Origin: an uncultured Clostridia bacterium
GTDB taxonomy: Bacteria; Bacillota; Clostridia; Christensenellales; UBA3700
Assembly (NCBI GenBank): GCA_946623205.1
Contig: CAMOQV010000026.1
Location: 1-13,165 of the forward strand
DNA: 13,165 bases
Reading direction: 5' to 3'
How positions within the stretch are numbered: the first letter of the stretch is position 1; every line of letters starts with the position of its first letter. The position numbers were made by a program, and so were the translations under genes. Under the pieces are notes generated by a model, which had not been told where the DNA came from, ran no database searches, and was given only the letters and a program-made list of their open reading frames with translations. Below are positions 7,110 to 13,165 of the stretch, one piece after another.

Positions 7110-8243
7110 TTACTTTTCTTGCTTTTCTTTCTCAATTTTTTCTTTTAATAGTTGTGCATATTCTTCATCATCAAATGGGATTTTAACCTCCTCATTTAAC
7201 CATGAAGACATATTCAATGCATTAATCAATGTCAATGCCTTAATTCCTTCATCTAGTGGCGCAATCAACAAATCTTTATTCTTGTTTTCAACTGCACTTA
7301 CAAAATTTTCTAATATATTGCATTGTTGGCCACGAATGGCATCTTGAATCGCATTCTTTAGGCCATACCAATATTTTTTAGTTCTGCCGCTCTTATCTCT
7401 TTTATTACCATAATCGCGTCTTGCTCTTTGGTTAACTTCTGGCTCACTCATTTTATTTATTCTATATTTCATTGTTTTAGAATAAACAGTAATGATTCCT
7501 TTGTCTCCAGCAATCTCCAATCTATTAACGCCTGGGATTTCATGCGTTGATGCAGTAAATACGCAATCGAAATCATCAAATCTCATAATGGCTGTTACAT
7601 CATTTTCTGTAGTGATTCTTCTGCCCTTTGTTTGATTGTATGATTTAATCAAATATGGCATACCACATAGCCATTGCAATAAATCTAATTGATGCACACA
7701 TTGATTAATTAATGTGCCACCACCTTCTCCAGACCAGCTTGCTCTCCAACCACCCATATTGTAATAGAATTGAGATCTATACCAATCAGTGATGGTAAAG
7801 TTTACTCTTTGGATTTTACCAATAGCTCCAGATGCGATTAAGCTTCTTGCTTTTTGATACATTCTATTTGTTCTTTGGTTATACATCATTGAACAAACAA
7901 GCCCGCTATCTTTAGCTACATCTAAAAGTTCTTTTGCTTCAAGTGTTGTAACTGAAATTGGTTTTTCACATAAAATGTTGATTCCTTTTTCAATACACTT
8001 TTTAGCGATTTTGACATGAGAATAATGTGGCGTTGCTATAACTACACCATCTAGCTGTTCGCTCTTTAACATCTCATCAACATCGTAATAAGCCTTAGCT
8101 TTTAGCTTCTTTGCCATTAGGTTAGCTTTTTGAGTATCTACATCACAAATAGCGACAAGGTTTGAGTTTTTTACCCTTTTTGCTAAATTGTATGCATGCT
8201 TAGAACCCATTCTGCCAACACCAATTACCGCAATGTTTATCAT
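7110..8243 (-). CDS. Gfo/Idh/MocA family oxidoreductase (paralogue A)
   Basis: Predicted NAD(P)-dependent oxidoreductase acting on a sugar or sugar derivative in the cytoplasm. The 377 residues begin with IAVIGVGRMGSKH (4-16), then AICD (31-34), IATPHYSH (69-76) and CEKP (92-95, K94). The C-terminal domain has YNQRTNRMYQKA (121-132), WYRSQFYYNMGGWRASW (154-170), SGEGGGTLINQ (171-181) and HQLDLLQW (184-191), so His184 and Asp187 are likely active-site residues. The position that is Asp in many relatives (DxGxHxxD) is Asn180. It shares all these blocks with the oxidoreductase at 4974-6146, so the two are paralogues with the isomerase-like gene between them. Its SD is TAAGGGG, whose TAA is the stop of the preceding gene. 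The C-terminus is very lysine- and glutamate-rich. Substrate unknown; possibly a C3-oxidising or keto-reducing step. Confidence 0.9.
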   Translation of the reverse strand: MINIAVIGVGRMGSKHAYNLAKRVKNSNLVAICDVDTQKANLMAKKLKAKAYYDVDEMLKSEQLDGVVIATPHYSHVKIAKKCIEKGINILCEKPISVTTLEAKELLDVAKDSGLVCSMMYNQRTNRMYQKARSLIASGAIGKIQRVNFTITDWYRSQFYYNMGGWRASWSGEGGGTLINQCVHQLDLLQWLCGMPYLIKSYNQTKGRRITTENDVTAIMRFDDFDCVFTASTHEIPGVNRLEIAGDKGIITVYSKTMKYRINKMSEPEVNQRARRDYGNKRDKSGRTKKYWYGLKNAIQDAIRGQQCNILENFVSAVENKNKDLLIAPLDEGIKALTLINALNMSSWLNEEVKIPFDDEEYAQLLKEKIEKEKQEK

Positions 8244-8248
8244 ATCTA

Positions 8249-8255
8249 CCCCTTA
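8249..8255 (-). promoter_or_regulatory. Stop-embedded SD for oxidoreductase paralogue A
   Basis: TAAGGGG: the TAA ends the GDPD-like gene and AAGGGG is the SD, 5 nt before the ATG at 8243. Confidence 0.7.
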
Positions 8256-8894
8256 TTTGTTATTTCCCATCTTGTTTAGAATTGATCTTGCAACAAGTGG
8301 TAAATTTGTTGTTATGTTTCCGTCTATAACTGGCACTAATCTCAATAGTGCTTCAATATCATCAACAGTAAATACACTAAGTTTTAAATCTACTGCTTTG
8401 CAAGCTTCAATGAATCTTGCATTTACTCTATGGTAATTTAGATTCAAACCTTTAAAATGTGGATTATTATAACTATCTATTCTTTCTTTTAGCGCTTTAG
8501 CATTTTTAGCCTTATATTTAATTCCTTTGATTTTGTTAAACCAAGCTTCGCCGCAATCAATTAATTTATTATCATCTTCACTTACGCACCCAGTGAATAT
8601 TAATTGATTTTCAACGCCCATTGATTTAGCAAGTTTAATAACATCGCCTATAATGCCACGAGTTTTAAGGTCGCAATTAACCTTCATTCCTTTTTCTTTA
8701 ACTAGTTTAAATACTTCTCTTAAACGAATCTTTTTGTAGAACGTAAATGGAGCTGGCCAATGGCTAATATACAAAACGCCAAACATTTTGTAGATGTCAA
8801 CCTCAATTGCGTCTGCTTCAAAGATGTCTGTATGAGATAAATACTTGTTAGTATTTCTTCCCGAATTAAAAGACCCTCCGTGCGCTGTTATCAT
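8253..8894 (-). CDS. Divergent glycerophosphodiester phosphodiesterase-like protein
   Basis: A TIM-barrel protein of the GDPD superfamily, 213 residues, at the short end for the family, with no signal peptide. Visible landmarks are TAHGG (H5), AIEVDIY (E31, D33; the metal-binding ExD), YISHW (H45, second catalytic His position), NCDLK (D75, K77, at the place of the family's ExK) and the late block LSVFTVDD (172-179) followed by DGNITTNLP, matching the usual WTVND...GITDxP end. The first motif is HGG instead of HRG, so the arginine that normally contacts phosphate is missing, and HW replaces HD. Catalytic acid-base and metal positions otherwise look intact, so activity on a different ester or a cyclic phosphate is possible. 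It lies 9 nt after the PHP gene. Superfamily is fairly sure; substrate is not. Confidence 0.78.
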   Translation of the reverse strand: MITAHGGSFNSGRNTNKYLSHTDIFEADAIEVDIYKMFGVLYISHWPAPFTFYKKIRLREVFKLVKEKGMKVNCDLKTRGIIGDVIKLAKSMGVENQLIFTGCVSEDDNKLIDCGEAWFNKIKGIKYKAKNAKALKERIDSYNNPHFKGLNLNYHRVNARFIEACKAVDLKLSVFTVDDIEALLRLVPVIDGNITTNLPLVARSILNKMGNNK

Positions 8895-8903
8895 AATCCC
8901 TTT

Positions 8904-9866
8904 TTACCTCGTTATATATATTGGGCTTAGTATTGCTATATCGCAATCCTTTCCCTCAACTGCACCATATAGTTCAATTCTGACATTCTTGCAATTTAAT
9001 TCGATTGGAATATCTATTTCTTCTCCTTCCCATTTCTTTGCTAAGAACATCTTTCCGTTTTTATAAATTCTCAAGCCCTTAATCTCTACATTAAATTTCT
9101 TTAAGTAGTCAGAAGAAACATGAGCTTTTAGACAAATATTCGCATTTCCTTTTGCAAGTTCATCTCCAAAATAATATTCGTTTCCATCTTGAATAATCTT
9201 CGCATCGATGTTTACGCCCATAGAGATGTAAGTATGTCTATCTCTTATTGCTTGCAAAATGTTTTCAGGATTCAATTCTCCTTCCATTCCAACATATGTA
9301 TGAGCATATGCTGGACCATCCTCATCTGGAGCATGCCAATCGTACCCATAAACTGGAGCGATTTTATGTCCTTCGTTTATTAAGCTTGCCCATTCTTTTT
9401 TAGCAAGAGTTGAATCCTCAGACAAACTTGGCTCATAATGAGACCATACTTCGTATGCATCTACATTGTCCCAATTGTTCAATTTATACAAGAATCTGCA
9501 TTCAGAGCAAAATGGCGTACCTGGTCTTTTTGGATGAGCAATAGTAACCAAATCTCCGCACTTTCTTGCTTGAGCCAATTTATCATCAATATTTTCAAGG
9601 TTCACACTACGCCAATCAACATTGCTCTTACCACCGCTAATTACGATATGTCCCCAAAATGTAGTCCACTCTATTCCAGGAACGACAACTAATCCTTCTT
9701 TTTTGCCCTTTTCTTGAGCCGTCTTGCAAGAAGTTGTTGTATTATGGTCCGTTACAACAATGGCGTTGTAATTTCTTTTCTTTGCTCTTTTTACAAGCTC
9801 TTCTGCATCCATAACTCCATCAGAAGCTATTGTATGTGTATGTAATTCAACTCTATACCATTGCAT
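8904..9866 (-). CDS. PHP-domain metallohydrolase, CehA/McbA-like
   Basis: Predicted metal-dependent phosphodiesterase or esterase; members of this family hydrolyse phosphoesters or carbamate esters, and the substrate here is unknown. Numbered from the Met chosen here, PHP motifs are VELHTHT (H9, H11), ASDG (D16), VTDHN (D40, H41), GIEW (E66), WGH (H73), IAHP (H111) and YGYDWH (D176, H178), a complete set for a multinuclear metal site. The final ~90 residues form a beta-rich tail. There are two possible starts: ATG at 9872 has its SD (GGGGGAG, 9874-9880) only 1 nt away, while ATG at 9866 has a 7-nt spacer and is preferred. It overlaps the end of the preceding small gene by 14 nt. No signal peptide is seen, so it is probably cytoplasmic. 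A divergent GDPD-like gene follows, giving two phosphodiesterase-type enzymes in tandem. Confidence 0.87.
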   Translation of the reverse strand: MQWYRVELHTHTIASDGVMDAEELVKRAKKRNYNAIVVTDHNTTTSCKTAQEKGKKEGLVVVPGIEWTTFWGHIVISGGKSNVDWRSVNLENIDDKLAQARKCGDLVTIAHPKRPGTPFCSECRFLYKLNNWDNVDAYEVWSHYEPSLSEDSTLAKKEWASLINEGHKIAPVYGYDWHAPDEDGPAYAHTYVGMEGELNPENILQAIRDRHTYISMGVNIDAKIIQDGNEYYFGDELAKGNANICLKAHVSSDYLKKFNVEIKGLRIYKNGKMFLAKKWEGEEIDIPIELNCKNVRIELYGAVEGKDCDIAILSPIYITR

Positions 9867-10323
9867 CGTCATTCTCCCCCATTACAACAACATGAATAGA
9901 TAATGTATCAGTTAATACAGCATTTAAAGATGCAGTAAATGACCATCTACCTTCATAGATTGGTGTATGTTTAAAACCTGGAGTCGATTGTCCATTTGAG
10001 ATAGTTATTACTTGGTTAGGATCATGCATATGCTTTGTCCCTACAAGCTCTATTGGGCTATCTACAGACCACGACACATGGTTTGCAAGTGGCATGTGTT
10101 TCAACAAATCTTCATCTTTGTATTTCGCCAAAGAATAATCTGCTTTTACTAATGCCTCTCGCATCATTTGTAATCCTTTTTGCTCATCCTCTAAATACTT
10201 TGGAGTATATGAGCATTCAAAGATTAATTTTTCAAATGGCTTATCTACCATAAAGTCACCAGTTAGATGCTTTTTAGTATCCGCACTTGTTATATTCCAA
10301 TTAAATTCCGCTATTTTAGTCAT
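9853..10323 (-). CDS. Small beta-rich protein, likely detached N-terminal domain of a CehA/McbA-type metallohydrolase
   Basis: A 156-residue protein without signal peptide or membrane segment. It alternates short hydrophobic strands, with a charged helix-like stretch at about 46-75. Recognisable blocks are LIFECSYTPKYLED (33-46), VITISNGQSTPGF (105-117) and PIYEGRWSFT (121-130). From memory, this order (a strand ending YSPK-like, a central 'is...aTPGy' block, then 'G.W.v') resembles the beta-sandwich domain that precedes the PHP catalytic domain in many CehA/McbA-family proteins. The next gene encodes exactly such a PHP domain and overlaps the end of this one, so the two may act together or be one broken gene. 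An AAGGG lies just before its ATG. It has no catalytic motif of its own. Function is inferred from similarity and position only. Confidence 0.72.
   Translation of the reverse strand: MTKIAEFNWNITSADTKKHLTGDFMVDKPFEKLIFECSYTPKYLEDEQKGLQMMREALVKADYSLAKYKDEDLLKHMPLANHVSWSVDSPIELVGTKHMHDPNQVITISNGQSTPGFKHTPIYEGRWSFTASLNAVLTDTLSIHVVVMGENDDAMV
9874..9880 (-). promoter_or_regulatory. SD that decides the PHP metallohydrolase start; contains a run of five G
   Basis: GGGGGAG lies inside the end of the preceding small gene. It is 1 nt from the ATG at 9872 but 7 nt from the ATG at 9866, which favours the latter. The G5 run (9876-9880) is also the place where a one-base slip would join the two reading frames. 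Confidence 0.6.
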
Positions 10324-11630
10324 TATCCCTTGATGTCTGGAACTTCACTTAGTTCAACTTTTCTTCCGCCGTCTCTTCTAGACATTTCTGCTGCTGTTAC
10401 AATTCTATGGCTTTCAATTGTGTCTTGAATCCATGTATATTGACCATTTGGATCCAAATCGCCTCTTACTAAATCAATTGTTGCTGCAATTACACCTTGG
10501 TCTCCACCGAAGTGACCCTTAATAACTGGGATTAGATTTACAACAATTTTCTTTTCTTTCTTGCCGAATAATTGAAGCCTTAAAACTGAACCGCTATCAT
10601 CTGCAATCAAGATACCTTTAGAACCTCTGATTTCTGTATGACGATGGTCGTGTTCATTAAATGCGTTAACGTTCATTTGAACTTGCACTCCATTTTCCAT
10701 TTCCATATTTACAGTTTGGCAATCTACTACGTCGTTATCGCACTTGAATACGCATCTTGACCATAGCTTACCTCTTTCATCATTCTTTAATTTATCTATG
10801 ATATCGTTTGGATCATTTGAAATGCAGAATGCATATGGCTTCCATTTATATTTCTTTTTTTCTCTACCGAAGAATTTCTTCTTTCTTCCAACATATTGAT
10901 ATGTTGCTTCAAAATTACATGTGTCTTTATGTGGGCAATCAAAGCAAGTAGCTGTTGCTCCCTCTGGTTCATTGCCTGGCTTAAAGTATGTTAAAGCACC
11001 ATATGATGAAACGCTCTTTGCCTTAGCTCCTGCATACCAATACATTAAGTCCATGTCGTGGCAGCACTTAGCAAGTAAAAGTGGAGATGTTTCTTCTTCT
11101 CTTCTCCAATTACCTCTTACATAAGAGTGGCAGAAATGCCAATATGCAACATCTTCGTCATGGTTAATTAGAACAATTTTTCCTAATATCCCAGAATCGA
11201 TAATTTCTTTAATTCTCTTATAGTAATGAGCATATCTTAATACGTGACAAACCAAAACTTTGCAGCCTTGTTTTCTAGCGTATTCTTCCATCTCTAAGCA
11301 TTGGTTAATATCTGGAGATAGAGGCTTTTCAATCATAAGGTTATATTTTAGTTTTAAAGCCTTCATTGCGTGTCCATAGTGGTCTTTATCTTGTGTCGCA
11401 ATAACCATAGTATCTGCAACCTTGCCAAGGCCAAAGAACTTATCTTCGTCTGTAAAGCACATTTCGTCTGGAACGCCCCAAGCCTTCTTAACCTTGTCTA
11501 TCTTTTCTTGATATTTATCACAGATAGCAACGATTTTAACACCTGGTGTGTTTGCTAAATGGCCACCATAGTTTTTACCGCGGTTTCCTAAACCCAAAAT
11601 AACAACTTTAACTTCTTTTACTTTTTCCAT
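10323..11630 (-). CDS. Gfo/Idh/MocA family oxidoreductase with cysteine-rich insert
   Basis: NAD(P)-dependent sugar or cyclitol oxidoreductase; substrate unknown. The N-terminal Rossmann domain carries VVILGLGNRG (9-18), the acidic end of strand 2 (AICD, 35-38) and the family EKP motif (101-103, K102). The C-terminal alpha/beta domain has HSYVRGNWRR (168-177) and AKCCHDMDLMYW (187-198), giving the probable catalytic His191 and Asp194. At 435 residues it is longer than the usual 330-390. The extra length is an insert at about 215-300 containing CFDCPHKDTC (C229, C232, C238), followed by C269, C293, C297 and C304, with a lysine-rich stretch between. The cysteine spacing suggests metal binding or structural thiols. 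It is not a close paralogue of the other two oxidoreductases here. Its stop overlaps the next start by one base (TAATG), implying translational coupling. Exact function is not assignable. Confidence 0.9.
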   Translation of the reverse strand: MEKVKEVKVVILGLGNRGKNYGGHLANTPGVKIVAICDKYQEKIDKVKKAWGVPDEMCFTDEDKFFGLGKVADTMVIATQDKDHYGHAMKALKLKYNLMIEKPLSPDINQCLEMEEYARKQGCKVLVCHVLRYAHYYKRIKEIIDSGILGKIVLINHDEDVAYWHFCHSYVRGNWRREEETSPLLLAKCCHDMDLMYWYAGAKAKSVSSYGALTYFKPGNEPEGATATCFDCPHKDTCNFEATYQYVGRKKKFFGREKKKYKWKPYAFCISNDPNDIIDKLKNDERGKLWSRCVFKCDNDVVDCQTVNMEMENGVQVQMNVNAFNEHDHRHTEIRGSKGILIADDSGSVLRLQLFGKKEKKIVVNLIPVIKGHFGGDQGVIAATIDLVRGDLDPNGQYTWIQDTIESHRIVTAAEMSRRDGGRKVELSEVPDIKG

Positions 11631-11655
11631 AATACACCCTGTTCTTTATTTTTTA

Positions 11656-12492
11656 TTAAACTCCTGAGTAAGCTGAGAATCCGCCATCGATTGGCACTAC
11701 GATTCCTGTTACGAATGAAGCTGCATCATTATCTGTTAACCACATAATTGTGCCTAACAATTCTTCTGGCTTACCAAATCTCTTCATTGGTGTTCCTGCT
11801 AAAATCTTATTTGTTCTTGGAGTTGGTGTTCCATCAGCATTGAATAATAATGCTTTGTTTTGATTTGTTACAAAGAATCCTGGAGCAATTGCATTTACTC
11901 TGATTCCTGCGTTAGCAAAGTGTACAGCTAGCCAAGCTGTGAAGTTAGATACTGCAGCTTTAGCTCCTGAATATGCTGGAATCTTTGTTAGTGGTCTAAA
12001 TGCATTCATTGATGAAATGTTAATAATATTACCACCAGTTTTGATCATATCTTTTGCAAATACTTGTGTTGTTAAGAATGTAGCTGTGAAGTTTAATTTG
12101 AATACGAAATCTACACCGCTTTCATCTAAATCAAAGAAAGATACCTTTGTTTCATCATCAATATCTTCTGGGAAGAAGTATTCGCTTGTTGTTGTTCCCT
12201 TTGGATGATTACCACCAGCACCATTTACTAAAATTGTGCAAGGTCCTAAATCTTTAACGATTGCATCGTGAGCTGCATTTATAGAAGCTTTGTCTAAACA
12301 GTTGATTGCATAAGCTTTTGCAATGCCGCCAGCCTTAGTGATTTCATCAGCTACGATTTGAGCAGCTTCTTGACGTAAATCAGTAACAGCAACTTTTGCG
12401 CCTAAACGTGCGTATTCCTTTGCGATAGTGCTACATAGAACGCCACCGCCACCTGTGATTACTACAACTTGTCCTTCCATCTTTTGTCCCAT
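11656..12492 (-). CDS. uxuB: SDR-type D-fructuronate reductase / D-mannonate oxidoreductase
   Basis: Predicted NAD(P)(H)-dependent cytoplasmic enzyme that reduces D-fructuronate to D-mannonate, the substrate of the UxuA encoded just upstream. The 278 residues form a single Rossmann-fold short-chain dehydrogenase. The cofactor loop is TGGGGVLC (13-20), where the usual last glycine of TGxxxGxG is cysteine. Also visible are LVNGAG (89-93, the NNAG position), a likely catalytic tetrad N134, S161, Y174 and K178 (YSGAK), and a C-terminal end PIDGGFSAYSGV, which I associate with the Bacillus YjmF group. A loop at about 95-125, longer than in plain SDRs, also fits that group. TAAGGAG sits 8 nt before the ATG. 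Pairing with uxuA raises confidence in the reaction; a related polyol or gluconate dehydrogenase is the main alternative. Confidence 0.88.
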   Translation of the reverse strand: MGQKMEGQVVVITGGGGVLCSTIAKEYARLGAKVAVTDLRQEAAQIVADEITKAGGIAKAYAINCLDKASINAAHDAIVKDLGPCTILVNGAGGNHPKGTTTSEYFFPEDIDDETKVSFFDLDESGVDFVFKLNFTATFLTTQVFAKDMIKTGGNIINISSMNAFRPLTKIPAYSGAKAAVSNFTAWLAVHFANAGIRVNAIAPGFFVTNQNKALLFNADGTPTPRTNKILAGTPMKRFGKPEELLGTIMWLTDNDAASFVTGIVVPIDGGFSAYSGV

Positions 12493-12500
12493 ATTCTAAA

Positions 12501-12507
12501 CTCCTTA
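12501..12507 (-). promoter_or_regulatory. Stop-embedded SD for the uxuB-type gene
   Basis: TAAGGAG: the TAA is the uxuA stop codon and AAGGAG is the SD, 8 nt before the ATG at 12492. It implies that ribosomes ending uxuA help start the next gene. Confidence 0.8.
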
Positions 12508-13165
12508 TTTATCTGCCTTTTCTACGGCTTCAATTAAGCCTTGTAGATACATAGCACCTAATGCTCTATCATATAGACCATATCCTGGTCTTCCTGTTTC
12601 GCCCCAAATCATTCTTCCATGGTCTGGTCTTACATATCCATCGAATCCATCATCATGAAGCGCTTTAACAATTTCATACATATCTAAGCTTCCCTTTGAA
12701 GATAAATGTCCGCTTTCTTCAAAGCAGTGATCTCCAGTAATCTTAATATTTCTTAAATGAACGAATGGCATTCTTCCTTTGCATGTATGAATCATATGAA
12801 CGATATCATTTGTTGAAGATACGCCAAGAGATCCTGTACATAGTGTGATACCATTTGCAGGAGAATCAACAAGCTTTAAGAATCTCTTTAAATTCTCTTC
12901 ACAAGTAATAACTCTTGGTAAACCAAAGATTCCCCATGGTGGATCGTCTGGGTGAATAGCCATCTTGATGCCAGCTTCTTCTGCAACTGGAATAATTTCT
13001 TTTAAGAATGTCTCCATATTCTTCCAAAGTTTTTCTTCATCGATGTCTTTGTATTGATTTAAAAGTTCTTTTAAACCGTCTTTTGTATAGCTTGAATCCC
13101 AACCAGGTAAAGACAATTCACTTGTTAAAGGATTCATAGAAAGAACTGTAGCATGGTCATATGCA
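12505..13165 (-). CDS. uxuA: Mannonate dehydratase UxuA, C-terminal part (5' end beyond window)
   Basis: UxuA dehydrates D-mannonate to 2-keto-3-deoxygluconate in cytoplasmic hexuronate breakdown. The frame stays open to the right edge: nine codons (AYDHATVLS) precede the methionine at 13137, so that Met is internal and only about 220 C-terminal residues are present. Counting from that Met, hallmark blocks are the metal-site motif IHPDDPPWGIFGLPR (H62), LCTGSLG (C100), FVHLRN (H127) and VRPDHGRMIWGE (D172), then GRPGYGLYDRALGAMYLQG near the C-terminus. In the known family His, Cys, His and Asp at these four places bind the divalent metal, and all are kept. The stop TAA is part of the SD of the next gene, an SDR of the fructuronate reductase type, which supports a uronate pathway. 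The missing start lies outside the window; there is no sign of degeneration. Confidence 0.96.
   Translation of the reverse strand, partial: AYDHATVLSMNPLTSELSLPGWDSSYTKDGLKELLNQYKDIDEEKLWKNMETFLKEIIPVAEEAGIKMAIHPDDPPWGIFGLPRVITCEENLKRFLKLVDSPANGITLCTGSLGVSSTNDIVHMIHTCKGRMPFVHLRNIKITGDHCFEESGHLSSKGSLDMYEIVKALHDDGFDGYVRPDHGRMIWGETGRPGYGLYDRALGAMYLQGLIEAVEKADK

Noticed and set aside
9853..10323. Small beta-rich protein as a C-glycoside deglycosidase beta subunit (DgpB-like)
   Set aside because: The size is similar and an oxidoreductase/isomerase pair is nearby, but its YTPK, STPGF and GRW blocks and its overlap with the PHP gene fit a CehA/McbA N-terminal domain better.
11631..11655. T-rich gap after the uxuB-type gene as an internal terminator
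   Set aside because: The 25-nt gap has a T/A-rich run but no stable GC stem before it, so read-through is expected.
1..13165. CRISPR array, tRNA, rRNA, insertion sequence, phage gene, riboswitch or toxin-antitoxin
   Set aside because: No spaced repeat arrays, clover-leaf sequences, transposase motifs or structured leader were seen; the operon's own leader lies beyond the right edge.

Overview
The window is one contiguous catabolic operon read entirely on the minus strand, from the right edge to a strong terminator near the left edge. Twelve genes are tightly packed: gaps are 9-25 nt, with two short overlaps. The DNA is AT-rich, the Shine-Dalgarno (SD) sites are strong (AAGGAG/GGAGG), and the uronate reductase is the short-chain dehydrogenase type known from Bacillus YjmF rather than the long-chain E. 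coli UxuB. Together these suggest a low-GC Bacillota, probably an anaerobic gut Clostridia-like bacterium. The lineage is inference; there is no phylogenetic marker here.

Layout in transcription order (right to left): (1) end of uxuA, mannonate dehydratase, cut by the window edge; (2) uxuB-type SDR fructuronate/mannonate oxidoreductase; (3) a Gfo/Idh/MocA oxidoreductase with a cysteine-rich insert; (4) a small beta-rich protein and (5) a CehA/McbA-type PHP metallohydrolase, which overlap and look like two halves of one usual protein; (6) a divergent glycerophosphodiesterase-like TIM barrel; (7) and (9) two paralogous Gfo/Idh/MocA oxidoreductases on either side of (8) a xylose-isomerase-like TIM barrel of the sugar phosphate isomerase/epimerase type; (10) a cytoplasmic six-hairpin glycoside hydrolase; (11) a GPH-family sugar:cation symporter with a long acidic tail; (12) a lipoprotein of unknown function. 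A perfect 12-bp GC-rich hairpin followed by a T-rich run ends the operon at about 181-217. The leftmost ~180 bases hold no gene but carry a repeated 9-10 bp element, two direct copies and one inverted, that may be an operator for a gene outside the window.

How the genes may work together (inference): the symporter imports a uronate-containing or other modified oligosaccharide or glycoside, and the hydrolase cuts it in the cytoplasm. The oxidoreductase/isomerase-type trio may remove or remodel an unusual sugar by transient oxidation, as Gfo/Idh/MocA plus AP-endonuclease-2-like pairs do in 3-keto-glycoside and inositol chemistry. The two phosphodiesterase-like genes hint at a phosphodiester or other ester decoration. 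UxuB and UxuA pass the hexuronate part on to 2-keto-3-deoxygluconate. uxaC, kdgK, kdgA and a regulator are not in the window and would be expected upstream or elsewhere.

Most unusual points: the apparent split of the CehA/McbA protein at a run of five G; the GDPD-like protein lacking the family's phosphate-binding arginine; the cysteine cluster in one oxidoreductase; the aromatic insert in the isomerase-like protein; and the glycosidase, whose family and substrate I cannot assign.
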